A stretch of DNA of 64,000 nucleotides from a virus. Position numbers and translations under genes: made by a program. Every line of letters begins with the position of its first letter. Position 1 is the first letter of the stretch. The DNA lies in IMG/VR virus record IMGVR_UViG_3300025131_000021, positions 1 through 64,000 of that record; one strand, 5' to 3'. Under the pieces are notes generated by a model. The model saw only the letters and a program-made list of their open reading frames with translations. It did no database searches and had not been told where the DNA came from. Below are positions 57,701 to 64,000 of this stretch, piece after piece.

Positions 57701-59550
57701 ATACAAAAGGACTACATACATATAACCCAACAACATATTGGCAGTATATTGATTGGCAGGATTCTTCTGTAACAGTCGAATCAAGCTCGGAAATTGTTGC
57801 TGACGAAGCAACATTTGCAGAATTAGATGCTACAACATATACAATAAACAGTATAATTGAAATTAGTGATGACGGGTCCGGCAGGAGAGAATGGTTCCAG
57901 GTACAAAAAATTGGTGATACACAGAAGTTTGTATTAGTTAAAAAAGAAAATGCAACAATAGAAATATTAGATACATTATGGCAAACATCTAGTACAGGAT
58001 ACGACAGCGATATATTTGATTTTTATGGATTTGATAATGATGCTGAAGTAGAATTTGAAATTATTGCAAATGACTTATTACTAAAAATATTTTCAAAGGC
58101 ATACGAATCTCGATTCAATACTATGTTTTTTAATATGTTGCGTTATGTATTACAAGAACAAAATTTTGTTCCTTGGATGCAAAAAACTAGTGAAAATAAA
58201 TTTAGGCTTGTAAGTAAAGGCGACATACAACCTGGTAGTTATAATGTTGAAAATACACAAAATACAATAGATTATTATAATGAAACAAAGCCTTATCACT
58301 CTAAGTTAGATAAAGAGTTATTTTCTAAACATATGTTTGATATGCAAAATATAACACTATCTGAGATAGATGGTAGAGCTGGAACATATGGAAATGCATT
58401 AACACATGTTGCAAATATACAAATTATGCATGGTGAAGTTGATTCATACGTATATGAATATACTATGGTAGAAGATTTACATCCAAGTCGTCCGGGTAGA
58501 GATTTAGATTATGTTAAAATTCCTTGGAATGATTTTACATCAACTATGGGCGGTACAACAATATCGTGGAATCCAGGAAGTGCAATTATTGCAGTATATG
58601 TAAATGGCACACTACGTGATGCATCAACATACGAAGATATGTATATGGTTGATGGTCGTGTTGTAAACTTTAATTCTAAATTAACTGCTGGTGATAAAGT
58701 TAATATTTTATTTAATATAACCAAAAAATATTCAGAAGGTAATTTACACCCCGAAGGTGTAGATATATCTACTAATAGTATTGGCGGTGATTACATAGGA
58801 TATGCAAATGCCTCATTTACAGAAGCAGAACCAGCCACAATATTCGATGGAGATGCATTTACTACACTAACCGATCCTACTGATATTATAGATGCTAGTG
58901 GATTTTATACTGCAACAGCATGGAATAATTGGAATAACGAAATGATACCAAGTTTCTTACGTGAAACAGTAGAAATAAGAGTACAAAGTAATCATTCAGG
59001 TAGTACTGTTATAACAGGATCAACATGGAGTGCTACACGATCTTGGAAAAATATAATACAGGATAGAGAAAATCATCAAAGATTTATGATTATAGAAGAT
59101 AAAGGTATTACATTAAGTGGTAATATAACTGCTGATGCAACAGAATTAATAGTAAGTTCGACAACAGGCATTGTAGGCCCAACAATTGACGAGCAGGGTG
59201 GTGTTGATAATGTATTTTATTTAGATTACTTTCCTGGAAGAATATGGATTGACAATGAATGTATAGAATTTGATAAAATGATTGGATCAACGTTTTATAA
59301 TTTAAGGCGCGGAATGCTAGGCACAAGTGCAGTAGCTCATACATCCGGTGCCAAAGTAAAAGATGCAAATAAATTAAAAGAAATAAATGTAAATAGATGG
59401 GAAAGTACAAATCCATTAATATCTGCTCCTAACCAACGTAACTTAGGATTTCCACGTATACCACAATGGAATGATTTAGGAGCAAGAATAAACAATAGTA
59501 CGAATGATTTAGCAATAAAGCTCAAGGGCTATCATGGTACGATAACTTGA
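48772..59550 (+). CDS. Giant baseplate/fibre protein, gp7 position
   Basis: 3592 residues in one frame. Starts MADIPHVPKVIKDTTKPGTN; the first ~200 residues contain aromatic-rich QYYWINWALVLDVP. Modules: fibre beta-sandwich at ~980-1065 (YVGDGTTTAFALPTGCTYGT); degenerate cupredoxin-like at ~1910-2030 (YYYSNSNSDMG, M2022 retained, Cys and His ligands lost); four CBM5/12-like segments at ~273 (YAADDIVSRDGEFR), ~2106 (YNKGDKVRYKGKLWEA), ~2757 (YNSGDVVMANNQYWEV) and ~2808 (FNKGDTVLYSANYYEC); C-terminal YFPGRIWIDNECIEFDKMIG near 3480. Position after gp6 equals T4 gp7 (1032 aa). Probably a wedge protein fused to carbohydrate-binding appendages. Confidence 0.75.
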   Translation: MADIPHVPKVIKDTTKPGTNKAVERKEFSNLLPSYLRTDTNKKVLSTILDFLMSNGNTRQYSQYYGRAKGGYHTATQDEIANLLNEWQKNYSFSPGWFSQDPGTKEIQLSLTQDDAYTELKRHGVNDKDWNDVFEHSAYSWSPPIDHDKFINYEQYYWINWALVLDVPTLGSGGSVINEITANVTTREGVSVALETGMGLKNLGNFHFKVSGVGDSIRLDERQAADIITRIGTTREQHEADYITIGLGATNGNPWSRSNYWMHEDTLKAMEIGCAWSASVTYAADDIVSRDGEFRIAKQIGGNINQDPLSDNTLTYWGPGIKVLDPGARATRPIIEFNKDIEIYNHGFDHAAEVGHITSASIADIVGKSSYSYKSGADDVSFGNGQSVLFINSTTDINNKMYTIGGVGSAITLTGEKTFTTGQSVLTHKRDTGTSATKIYMGSRYHFNGTTFVTSQQKTARGQAPLFNLYDKDNVLLDNTTKYPDSNFAGSNVFTYATDTTGTTDTELNFNPVIETIGLQVADLYASNNDYVFDWDQSKKEYQYKSNNVVTEIAGIYYTKIGSQYQSGWHESNYEAYTPVIQDIEVGSTTSDTRYSGCVTGTVGLNGKYEIDTGTNTPYYSREFYVHFEGNKFSWFVKKNGRYHQIPAEPNETNPKLYFPSGKDITINYYSEIEGFKITDPTGTVPASGITNNNATSGTITINIDKATYPVLRYNAYPTSTVYGEIYLFDEKQEHGRPLVYRNGIIQKEGTQVQAEAQTADWYLSGSKITFPFFTTEGSQGRTVTFDSVTGDYIIPSETSNELLEVTTIQEKDVINIEYYIDEPRATDVWDDCAPLTKNPNWENPASLSYGKLYKHFTTCLRKQPLLEGASSGKNNSRNIRSFNTIPGTILQYKNPALISGLILDNPFAPIMQSIFWYAQQYEVFKFKLLNAFDNAMLGKDYTLLSHRELLDDALIALTKGKTKGFSFSLTNHVAYKGYTEKSYVGDGTTTAFALPTGCTYGTTPTSQNIEIYVNDTIQLLGTQAGYNYTISSNTINFRPDSIPANEKIILIRYADAIEDNFIPHTPASLGINRLFKPCVRNFTSTNKSVVTHALKMQALNNGPRTIKIHDGFNYFIQGHDGSMYPVSDQNNLTKSENALLEFERRIYNQVQKYNTFDTNGIYHLSITKDLRQTAPKLIRKESGAIWQKLFNIDPFEFTFDVTDKFRVNYNDLNNSGHALGLIKEKFGTSRPDIEPWRILGYQKYPEWWETYYTWKDTANGGDDTKRANLITAIQAGHYNSPGDSTKNFDSRYAIDSTIVGNIVSVTGELQDPVTAGIISPASFNTLSKGQLVKNYVWNDYGPVQNAYDHSSFARFVEVLEFYVGFANEYAFRYFDSQKFNTSGTNITDIDGGRTTFTNYITNGEVTSTGTVTKQIGIQNLLFEFMLSQGKDNTLFGKTLRNLQPHILCKTNNFIIDNRTAIKLPISFNLQSGNTLPEENQHIFLYESPATERFVYSQIKVTKVATGFKLSTYDTIGREIKYYAPKPAVISTDVVSASKIQKKRYTTTETILDTQVVLKNNQEVVDVLRGIYNWYEASGIAMDKSSDAVVKQYIVWGEVTQAIDNNVTVSFSTSKITVTKTSGTVLLDRELGYQHINGFKTTGGIIKDNDVEVFRTGHDFEITHTADVGCLYFKICTYEHVIAVDNTTQFNDIVYSPLLGIKQPRVRISTIGLLDWTGRLTEPGYMIKSNTIEPNIETSVKQISTDYFAVEQGIANEELSKALRYNIGYSEKEFLRNINTDNDVSFEFYRGYIQNKGTNENFNRLQRNKNTLYNDSNSVTSINEEWMIKEDDFGSTRENETLEFVVQPRDFNQERQLIEFSKYRDPSNKDLKADTKIEILANDARWVWKPTDLSTGAENWWDDYTSEIFRVTVSKIGLKNVFQLDGVVRPILVLNKGKKYRFDSTDSSVDNDALLFSTTPNGTHNSGTTYSTTVKYFLEGVEKNKADYLAGHSTATSRYIEVVPTSDTGDRLYYYSNSNSDMGMTLIITNNEYGFNTDIFYDRAMYTWNMAEAERRQYTRWQKTEDPEGDLPYSGYALLSEADHYVQKLTDIPDLYSKLSLTSYTEWSAASNYNKGDKVRYKGKLWEAQLGMTSYDGKSCAVKGADQSGDTITVDGLTQKPLIGTLLTWVGADVDETVPTQTHHVEEVENWDATAGSADLVIYPQKVTKSSDNASITLNVPTPALWIIDGTGYEGFYLDEPNWLAVEDTLGNSRIWVNQYDDKGWNILQLMDYDNTTFTSQTTTATLEPTNAIIEICKGVVTGDEAQIQTKGNHNLKKGDYVVITGVATANTNVNGIHKVIGFPTGSNNDGSLRATDHFLIDEYASETSTITEGKMFAFKPTRFQTTAQLTATTSNAEYFWRDGAIAYVDYDATYRGWAVYQHNRLHALTVFLKYNADNYQEAVNKCYGWGPLSDSTLGQPVIRYQQSKIDERNIDRVILYNGDTNKKLAECELYDPFKGIIPGEADKNIDYKSLWDPANYSNSTDTTYTGDDTTHWATEKEGLIWWDLNNVGYIEYEQSTLTYRNNYWGKEFPASSIDVYEWTKSSIDPEAWSTTAEGTVKDDIEVSGTPYSITVENNTHYYYTVEDEIDANGDLKTYYYFWVKNKTYAINANKSLSTFDIARYIKDPTNMGVKWCAPIAPNALTIANVEDLIETNTVVQVRFNISEKSTHDEWQTIYENDSSEKLPEKYKARLLDNLIGFSSDYSTHLIWTLRTDYSALYKYNSGDVVMANNQYWEVLIDHMGGNISTALSANKVKLLQEADSNGTFNKGDTVLYSANYYECFKTHNLGEDPGLPGSGITGSELPEGVWYPWTTINASTNFASYVAPATTSFAFQPWKIVYDLEDTDVEVITASANTNYKKRNKRLELPDTALHPYARYGNEIRPRQSWFKNRAAAKREFIDGANVILKEINIVDNVGYWRTTGTIVLDMQKTTYTKGLHTYNPTTYWQYIDWQDSSVTVESSSEIVADEATFAELDATTYTINSIIEISDDGSGRREWFQVQKIGDTQKFVLVKKENATIEILDTLWQTSSTGYDSDIFDFYGFDNDAEVEFEIIANDLLLKIFSKAYESRFNTMFFNMLRYVLQEQNFVPWMQKTSENKFRLVSKGDIQPGSYNVENTQNTIDYYNETKPYHSKLDKELFSKHMFDMQNITLSEIDGRAGTYGNALTHVANIQIMHGEVDSYVYEYTMVEDLHPSRPGRDLDYVKIPWNDFTSTMGGTTISWNPGSAIIAVYVNGTLRDASTYEDMYMVDGRVVNFNSKLTAGDKVNILFNITKKYSEGNLHPEGVDISTNSIGGDYIGYANASFTEAEPATIFDGDAFTTLTDPTDIIDASGFYTATAWNNWNNEMIPSFLRETVEIRVQSNHSGSTVITGSTWSATRSWKNIIQDRENHQRFMIIEDKGITLSGNITADATELIVSSTTGIVGPTIDEQGGVDNVFYLDYFPGRIWIDNECIEFDKMIGSTFYNLRRGMLGTSAVAHTSGAKVKDANKLKEINVNRWESTNPLISAPNQRNLGFPRIPQWNDLGARINNSTNDLAIKLKGYHGTIT

Positions 59551-59551
59551 T

Positions 59552-59559
59552 GCTAAATA
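59552..59559 (+). promoter_or_regulatory. Weak late-type octamer (GCTAAATA)
   Basis: GCTAAATA, 19 nt before the ATG at 59579; two mismatches from TATAAATA. The same string is found upstream of the small protein at 4163 (minus). Tentative. Confidence 0.25.
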
Positions 59560-59578
59560 TTAATAACAAGGACGAATA

Positions 59579-60205
59579 ATGTTTTTAGATACAGTAACTC
59601 CGCTAGTAGAAGGACACATACTCATAAAGGATCTCGACTCTGGTCGTGTTCTCGTTAATAAACGAAATAAAATTAATTTCGAGAATATGAGTATTACCTT
59701 AGCAAATGCGGCCGCAAATAAAGGGCAATCTATTTGGGAAATGCACTTTGGAAATGGTGGAACCAACGTTGATTCTGCAGGAGCAATAACATATAAATCT
59801 ACAAATACTGATACTGCATCGGGTAGTTTGTATAATGGAAAGTTTTATAAAGTTATAGATGCAACAGACAGTAATAACACTGATTCAAGTGCGAATTATT
59901 TAACAGTAAATCACACTAACGGCCAAAATTATACAGATATTGTTGCTACATGCACAATGGCTTATGGAGAACCGGTAGCATCCGATACAACATTTAATTT
60001 AGCAGGAGTTGATCAAGGAACATTAGATAATAATGCAAGTGTTAGTGGTACATTTGTATTTGATGAACTGGGTTTAAGGGCAAGACATACAGGCGGTACA
60101 TTAGGTGCAGGAAATTTACTTAGTCATGTTGTGTTTCATCCAGTTGAAAAGTCATCAAATAGAATTATACAAACAATTTATACAATAAGAATAAGGTGCG
60201 GTTGA
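59579..60205 (+). CDS. Structural protein after the giant baseplate gene
   Basis: 208 residues. VTPLVEGHILIKDLDSGRVL, then NKRNKINFENMSITLANAAA is a start seen in fibre/baseplate proteins of marine T4-like phages; the C-terminus VFDELGLRARHTGG ... LLSHVVFHPVEKSSNRII-QTIYTIRIRC resembles a conserved tail-fibre-attachment module. Ribosome site AAGGA. No enzyme motif. Confidence 0.65.
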   Translation: MFLDTVTPLVEGHILIKDLDSGRVLVNKRNKINFENMSITLANAAANKGQSIWEMHFGNGGTNVDSAGAITYKSTNTDTASGSLYNGKFYKVIDATDSNNTDSSANYLTVNHTNGQNYTDIVATCTMAYGEPVASDTTFNLAGVDQGTLDNNASVSGTFVFDELGLRARHTGGTLGAGNLLSHVVFHPVEKSSNRIIQTIYTIRIRCG

Positions 60206-60206
60206 T

Positions 60207-61283
60207 ATGGCATACACAATAACAGGAGCAGATGGTTCAGTAGTTGCAACTATCTCTGATGGTACAACAGATACGACGTCTACGCCATTAACTCTTGTAG
60301 GAAAAAATAGTACAAACTATGGGTTACATCTTAATACGAACATGGTTTCGTTATTAAATAACTTCTCAAGTTCAACAAATCCTACAAATGCAATAATTGG
60401 CCAAATGTGGTTTGATAGTGGTAATAATCGATTAAAATACCTAGATACTGGTCGCAATTGGAGAATTACACCAAACTTAGTTGTTTCGGGCACACAACCA
60501 ACTAACCAGCAACAAGGTGATTTTTGGCTCGATTCAACAGATAATGTTCTTAAAGTATATTCAGGATCGACATATAGTTCAATGGGATTAGGATCAAGTA
60601 GTGCTGGTTCTGTTGTTGCTAAAACAATAAATGATAGCACGGGTTCAGCAAAAGCAATTATGGAATTTATTGCTAGTAATAAAACTATGTTTATAATGAC
60701 CTCCGAGAATCAGTTTACTCCATCATCTACTGCTACACAAGCCGACGGCACTTTGTATACTGCAAATTTTCCAATAATTAAACCAGGAATAAATTTACGG
60801 CAAGATACAACAATGAATCCAAGGTATTGGGGAATAGCAAGTAGTTCTGAATATGCTGATTTGGCAGAAAGATATGAAGCCGATGCCAATTACGAGCCTG
60901 GTACTGTAATGATGCTAGGAGGTACAAAAGAAGTTACGCAAACTACTGCCAAAGGCCAGCTAAATGTTATAGGAGTTGTGTCAACTGCACCAGCATACTT
61001 AATGAATTCAGAAGCAGGAACAGATGCGACGCATCCTCAAATAGCAATGATGGGAAGAATTCCATGCAAAGTAGTAGGAAAAATTAACAAATTTGACGTA
61101 ATGGTAACCAGTAATACACCAGGAGTTGCAACATCAATAAGTGGACTAATGACCCGTGAAGCATATACTAAGTATAGTAGTCAAATTGATTCAGAATTTA
61201 AAATTGGTTTTGCTAAAGCATTAGAAAGTTATGATAGTACCAGCGTTGGATCAATTGAAGTAATGATTATGCGATCGTTTTAA
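60207..61283 (+). CDS. Fibre-like structural protein with C-terminal autoprocessing-type domain
   Basis: 358 residues. Repeated IIGQMWFDSGNNRLKYLDTG and QQGDFWLDSTDNVLKVYSG (fibre W-F-D-S-x-x-x-x-L-K-Y modules). The C-terminus SSEYADLAERYEADANYEPG, TVMMLGGTKEVTQ and GVVSTAPAYLMN has the pattern of phage fibre C-terminal domains related to peptidase G2-type intramolecular chaperones. Whether it self-cleaves cannot be told. One base separates it from the previous stop. Confidence 0.7.
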   Translation: MAYTITGADGSVVATISDGTTDTTSTPLTLVGKNSTNYGLHLNTNMVSLLNNFSSSTNPTNAIIGQMWFDSGNNRLKYLDTGRNWRITPNLVVSGTQPTNQQQGDFWLDSTDNVLKVYSGSTYSSMGLGSSSAGSVVAKTINDSTGSAKAIMEFIASNKTMFIMTSENQFTPSSTATQADGTLYTANFPIIKPGINLRQDTTMNPRYWGIASSSEYADLAERYEADANYEPGTVMMLGGTKEVTQTTAKGQLNVIGVVSTAPAYLMNSEAGTDATHPQIAMMGRIPCKVVGKINKFDVMVTSNTPGVATSISGLMTREAYTKYSSQIDSEFKIGFAKALESYDSTSVGSIEVMIMRSF

Positions 61284-61295
61284 AAGGAAAATTTC

Positions 61296-62369
61296 GTGGC
61301 ACACTATGATGTTATCGCTGGAACAGATACCGTTTCACAAGCACAATTTACTGAAATTTATAACAGTATAAACAAAGTATTTGGAGATCTCTATCCAGGT
61401 GCTGTGTCAACATTACTCGGTGCTAATTGTGTTAATTACAAATTCGGTTGGGGAAACAGAAACTCAAAACAACATTCCGCGAAAATAACACATTTAGATT
61501 GGAATCAATTAATTGCTCGCTTAAATATAATTTTGGAACATACTGGTTATACCTTGACAGCAGGCGGAAATTCTGTTACACTTGTAACACGTGGCGAAAC
61601 AATTAAAGCCACACACTATAATGCTATTGCTGATGGCATTAATGAGCTTTTAACAAAGACTGTAACCATTAATGCAGGTAAGGTTTATACAAGAAATTAC
61701 TATAATTATGTTTCGGCTTCACAAGCAGAACTATTAAATTTTACAACTATAACTAGAGAAGATGCATGGACAAATGCAATAGTATCTGAAATAAAACTTA
61801 GTTTTAGTGATTTTGATGATGTACGTTATTGGCATAATAGCGGAGCCGATGTAAGGATTACACCAACAACAGCAGGCTCAACCACAACGGCCGGAACAAC
61901 ATGGGCTGGTATTGTATCAAAAATAGGCACTTATTATTGGACCATCGACGGAGCCAATTATACCGGAACAGGTGGAACAATATATGGTCTTAATTTTTGC
62001 AACTTAACAACTGATTATAAACTATCATTTGTTAGTGGAGCATCATCGGGTTATAGCGGATATTCAGGATATTCCGGGTATAGTGGATATAGCGGATATT
62101 CAGGATACAGTGGATATAGCGGTAGCGGATATTCAGGATACAGTGGTTACTCTGCTGATAGGGTAAAAATATATGTCAAATTAATAGATAACGAATTATA
62201 TTTTAAAGTACAATATATAAGTTCCATGGGAGCTCCGATAGACGGAACCCAATCAATACAATGGCAATGTCGTGCAGGAGCAGACATAGCAAGCCGTGGT
62301 ATTAAACATCATACAACAAAGCCAAGTTATAGTATTATAAATACCATGACAAGTTCCGACGATTCGTAA
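61296..62369 (+). CDS. Structural protein with SGY repeats
   Basis: 357 residues. GTG start at 61296 with AAAGGA upstream and no nearer ATG. The N-terminal ~130 residues (VIAGTDTVSQAQFTEIYNSI, HLDWNQLIARLNIILEHTGY) form a conserved-looking tail-protein domain. Residues ~252-286 consist of eleven SGY repeats. The C-terminus (KIYVKLIDNELYFKVQYISS) is beta-rich, suggesting a tip or binding domain separated by a flexible linker. Virion fibre or appendage by inference. Confidence 0.7.
   Translation: MAHYDVIAGTDTVSQAQFTEIYNSINKVFGDLYPGAVSTLLGANCVNYKFGWGNRNSKQHSAKITHLDWNQLIARLNIILEHTGYTLTAGGNSVTLVTRGETIKATHYNAIADGINELLTKTVTINAGKVYTRNYYNYVSASQAELLNFTTITREDAWTNAIVSEIKLSFSDFDDVRYWHNSGADVRITPTTAGSTTTAGTTWAGIVSKIGTYYWTIDGANYTGTGGTIYGLNFCNLTTDYKLSFVSGASSGYSGYSGYSGYSGYSGYSGYSGYSGSGYSGYSGYSADRVKIYVKLIDNELYFKVQYISSMGAPIDGTQSIQWQCRAGADIASRGIKHHTTKPSYSIINTMTSSDDS
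62049..62153 (+). repeat. 9-bp tandem repeat encoding (GYS)n
   Basis: Eight units of GGN-TAY-(AGY/TCN), then GGT AGC, then three more units. Codons vary (TCA, AGC, TCC, AGT), so amino-acid rather than DNA sequence is conserved. Confidence 0.85.
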
Positions 62370-62378
62370 AAAGGAAAT

Positions 62379-62732
62379 ATGGATGAAAGATTACAAAAAG
62401 CATTAGACTTCACAAACTACAGATTAGTGCTAGAAAATCAAAAAAATAACCTTAAACTTGCTTCAGATCAAAATCTCCATGTCATACATTCAGGACAAAA
62501 AATTAAAATAACGCACTCACTTATTAGTTTTCTTGGTACATTAAAACAAGAAAAACAAAAGGAAACTACACTTATTGATGCCTATGATAATCCTGTAAAA
62601 ATTGACAATATAGATGAGTTATTAAAATCATGTATTGAAAAATATAACTCAACAATGAATGACTGGAATATACAATTTAGTAAGATTAAAAAAGCAAGAA
62701 ATATGGAAAAATTATTAGATGCCTCAAAATAA
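62379..62732 (+). CDS. Small hypothetical, conserved-looking tail-cluster protein
   Basis: 117 residues, helical N- and C-termini (ERLQKALDFTNYRLVLENQK, KCIEKYN type), with HVIHSGQKIKITHSLISFLG in the middle. The layout (LQKALDFxNY...LxxQK...L...G..ITxxLISF) resembles a short protein that accompanies fibre genes in marine T4-like phages. AAGGA ribosome site; overlaps the next ATG by 14 nt. Function unknown. Confidence 0.6.
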   Translation: MDERLQKALDFTNYRLVLENQKNNLKLASDQNLHVIHSGQKIKITHSLISFLGTLKQEKQKETTLIDAYDNPVKIDNIDELLKSCIEKYNSTMNDWNIQFSKIKKARNMEKLLDASK

Positions 62733-63627
62733 TGGATTATGTGCCTTTGCATATAATAATGATGAAATCAACTATGTTGAAATGGCATATATTTGTGCAT
62801 TACACGCAAAAGCATATTTAAAAAATAATAACTTTTGTTTAATTACTGACGAGGGTTCCCTCTCGTATATGAAACAATTATACAAGCCTAAAATATTAGA
62901 AAAAGTTATCGACGTTGTAATGGTAACAGAAAATCCCCTTGAAGATATGGGGGAAAATAAAAATATACGGAATCATTTTGATAGTCCGTGGACTGAATTT
63001 AGAGCCCCATTTATTAATAGCAATAAACACGAAGTGTATCAAATTACTCCGTATGATAAAACTATTTTAATAGATTTAGATTACCTTGTGATGTCAAACA
63101 TGTTAGATAGTTATTTTGAAATGAATTCGCCAATAGGTATGTTTGTTAATGCAAAAAACATTCGTGGAAATAACCCATTATGGAAAGAAATATGGTTACA
63201 TAATGCAGGTATAAAAATGAAATGGTCGACTGTTATTGCATTTGATAAAAGTGACGAGGCAAAAATATTTTTTGATATGTGGGAATATGTTAAGGATAAT
63301 TATAATTACTTTAAATTTTTATATAACTTTCCACAAGGACTATACAGGACTGATTATTGTGTAAGTATTGCTTCGCATATTATGTCTGATTCAAAAGAAT
63401 CAGACTGGTATAATTTTAACGAAAGAATGTACTTTAGTGATCAGAAAGATGAGATATATGATTTTAATGACGGGATATATAGCATTATGGCTAATGATCA
63501 AAAAGAAAACTGGAAAGACATTCCAGTGACATGGAGAGATGTAGATATTCATATGATGAATAAACGATCAATTAGTAGAATAGCACCTAAGGTAATAGAA
63601 TATTATGAAAAAGAGCTCAACTTATAA
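62719..63627 (+). CDS. Glycosyltransferase-like protein
   Basis: 302 residues. GLCAFAYNNDEINYVEMAYI (GT8-like start), FCLITDEGSLSYMKQLY, and KTILIDLDYLVMSNMLDSYF with a DxD motif near residue 118. The later THRD-like region VTWRDVDIHMMNKRSI may be the acceptor side. Probable sugar transfer to virion or host surface polymer. Overlaps both neighbours, so it is within the late operon. Confidence 0.65.
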   Translation: MPQNNGLCAFAYNNDEINYVEMAYICALHAKAYLKNNNFCLITDEGSLSYMKQLYKPKILEKVIDVVMVTENPLEDMGENKNIRNHFDSPWTEFRAPFINSNKHEVYQITPYDKTILIDLDYLVMSNMLDSYFEMNSPIGMFVNAKNIRGNNPLWKEIWLHNAGIKMKWSTVIAFDKSDEAKIFFDMWEYVKDNYNYFKFLYNFPQGLYRTDYCVSIASHIMSDSKESDWYNFNERMYFSDQKDEIYDFNDGIYSIMANDQKENWKDIPVTWRDVDIHMMNKRSISRIAPKVIEYYEKELNL

Positions 63628-64000
63628 AAAATGGAAGATAACGCCAATAGAAGCAGACTTTGGTATTACATTGTTATTAGATAAAAATAGTGATCCAGTA
63701 CAAAAAGACTGTTTGTTTGTATGTGTTAAAAGTATTAAAAAATCATATCCTGATGTTCCTATTGCAGTAATAACAGATCAAAAGTTAAACATGAAAGAAA
63801 TTGATTATCTTATTCCGCAGGAAATTGCTATTGATAGTTATTGGACTGATAAGAAAATTAATCTTTGCACTTTGTATTGGCTAACCCCATTTAAAGTTAC
63901 GTTATTTCTTGATAATGATTTTATAATAACCGACAATCAAAATTTTAATCAGTACTATATTGAATTAATTAAAACAATAACTTTTCCGCAAACTGTTTTA
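63605..64000 (+). CDS. Glycosyltransferase-like protein (partial, runs off window)
   Basis: The frame opens with ATG at 63605 inside the end of the previous gene (23-nt overlap) and is uninterrupted to base 64000 (132 codons). The protein starts MKKSSTYKKWKITPIEAD and contains FVCVKSIKKSYPDVPIAVIT, then TPFKVTLFLDNDFIITDN, a DxD-like LDNDF as in GT8-type enzymes. C-terminus outside the window. Related in kind to the gene before it. Confidence 0.65.
   Translation, partial: MKKSSTYKKWKITPIEADFGITLLLDKNSDPVQKDCLFVCVKSIKKSYPDVPIAVITDQKLNMKEIDYLIPQEIAIDSYWTDKKINLCTLYWLTPFKVTLFLDNDFIITDNQNFNQYYIELIKTITFPQTVL

Overview
The window is part of the genome of an AT-rich (roughly one-third G+C by eye), T4-like tailed phage (myovirus). 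The evidence is a set of recognisable T4-type proteins: portal gp20, prohead protease gp21, scaffold gp22, major capsid gp23, baseplate proteins gp25, gp6, gp53, gp5 and gp26, recombination proteins gp46/gp47, and late sigma factor gp55. The fibre architecture (short LYYTDARAR-type repeats, S74 chaperone, SGY repeats, cupredoxin-like C-x2-H-x2-M segment) is of the kind seen in marine T4-like phages of cyanobacteria and SAR11. Two lipoproteins with lipoboxes point to a Gram-negative host. The host cannot be fixed from the sequence.

Layout. (1) 1-16.4 kb, minus strand: a fibre/appendage cassette of eleven genes rich in cysteine and in repeats. It includes a PKD-domain protein cut by the window edge, an S74-chaperoned fibre with an apparently intact type-1 copper site, and two tandem subtilisin-like proteases with propeptides. 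(2) 16.5-25.5 kb, minus strand: head genes gp23-gp22-gp21-acidic core protein-unknown-small protein-gp20, then a tape-measure-like protein. (3) 25.5-26.6 kb, plus strand: gp26, which appears to continue by a -1 ribosomal frameshift into a 78-codon extension. (4) 26.6-34.4 kb, minus strand: an operon led by a sigma70-type promoter: gp55, gp47, small ORF, gp46, a 2OG-Fe(II) oxygenase, a dihydroorotate-dehydrogenase-like enzyme, an acidic protein, a PD-(D/E)XK nuclease, a ~430 nt highly structured non-coding stretch, a GDPD-like protein and a glycosyltransferase-like protein. (5) 34.5-41.9 kb, plus strand: nucleotidyltransferase, gp48-like, gp53, VrlC-like, gp5 without lysozyme domain, two MORN-repeat proteins and a lysozyme-fold protein. 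(6) 41.8-45.0 kb, minus strand: two lipoproteins with their own sigma70-like promoter and an internal terminator, plus a glycosyltransferase-like gene. (7) 45.0-64 kb, plus strand: gp25, gp6, a 3592-residue giant baseplate/fibre protein, fibre proteins and glycosyltransferase-like genes, the last cut by the window edge.

Two transcription classes can be read. TTGAnT-N17-TATAAT promoters (host sigma70 type) precede gp55 and the lipoproteins. T4 late-type octamers (TATAAATA, or GATAAATA/AATAAATA variants) precede portal, tape-measure-like, gp26, nucleotidyltransferase, gp25 and several fibre genes. This fits gp55-directed late expression of virion genes.

The observations most worth a second look are the gp26 frameshift, the structured RNA at 27.9-28.3 kb, the copper-site fibre and cysteine-enriched fibre cassette, the lectin/LPP20 lipoprotein pair, the MORN proteins, and the phage-borne PyrD-like and 2OG-oxygenase genes. 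No tRNA gene, CRISPR array or insertion sequence was recognised.
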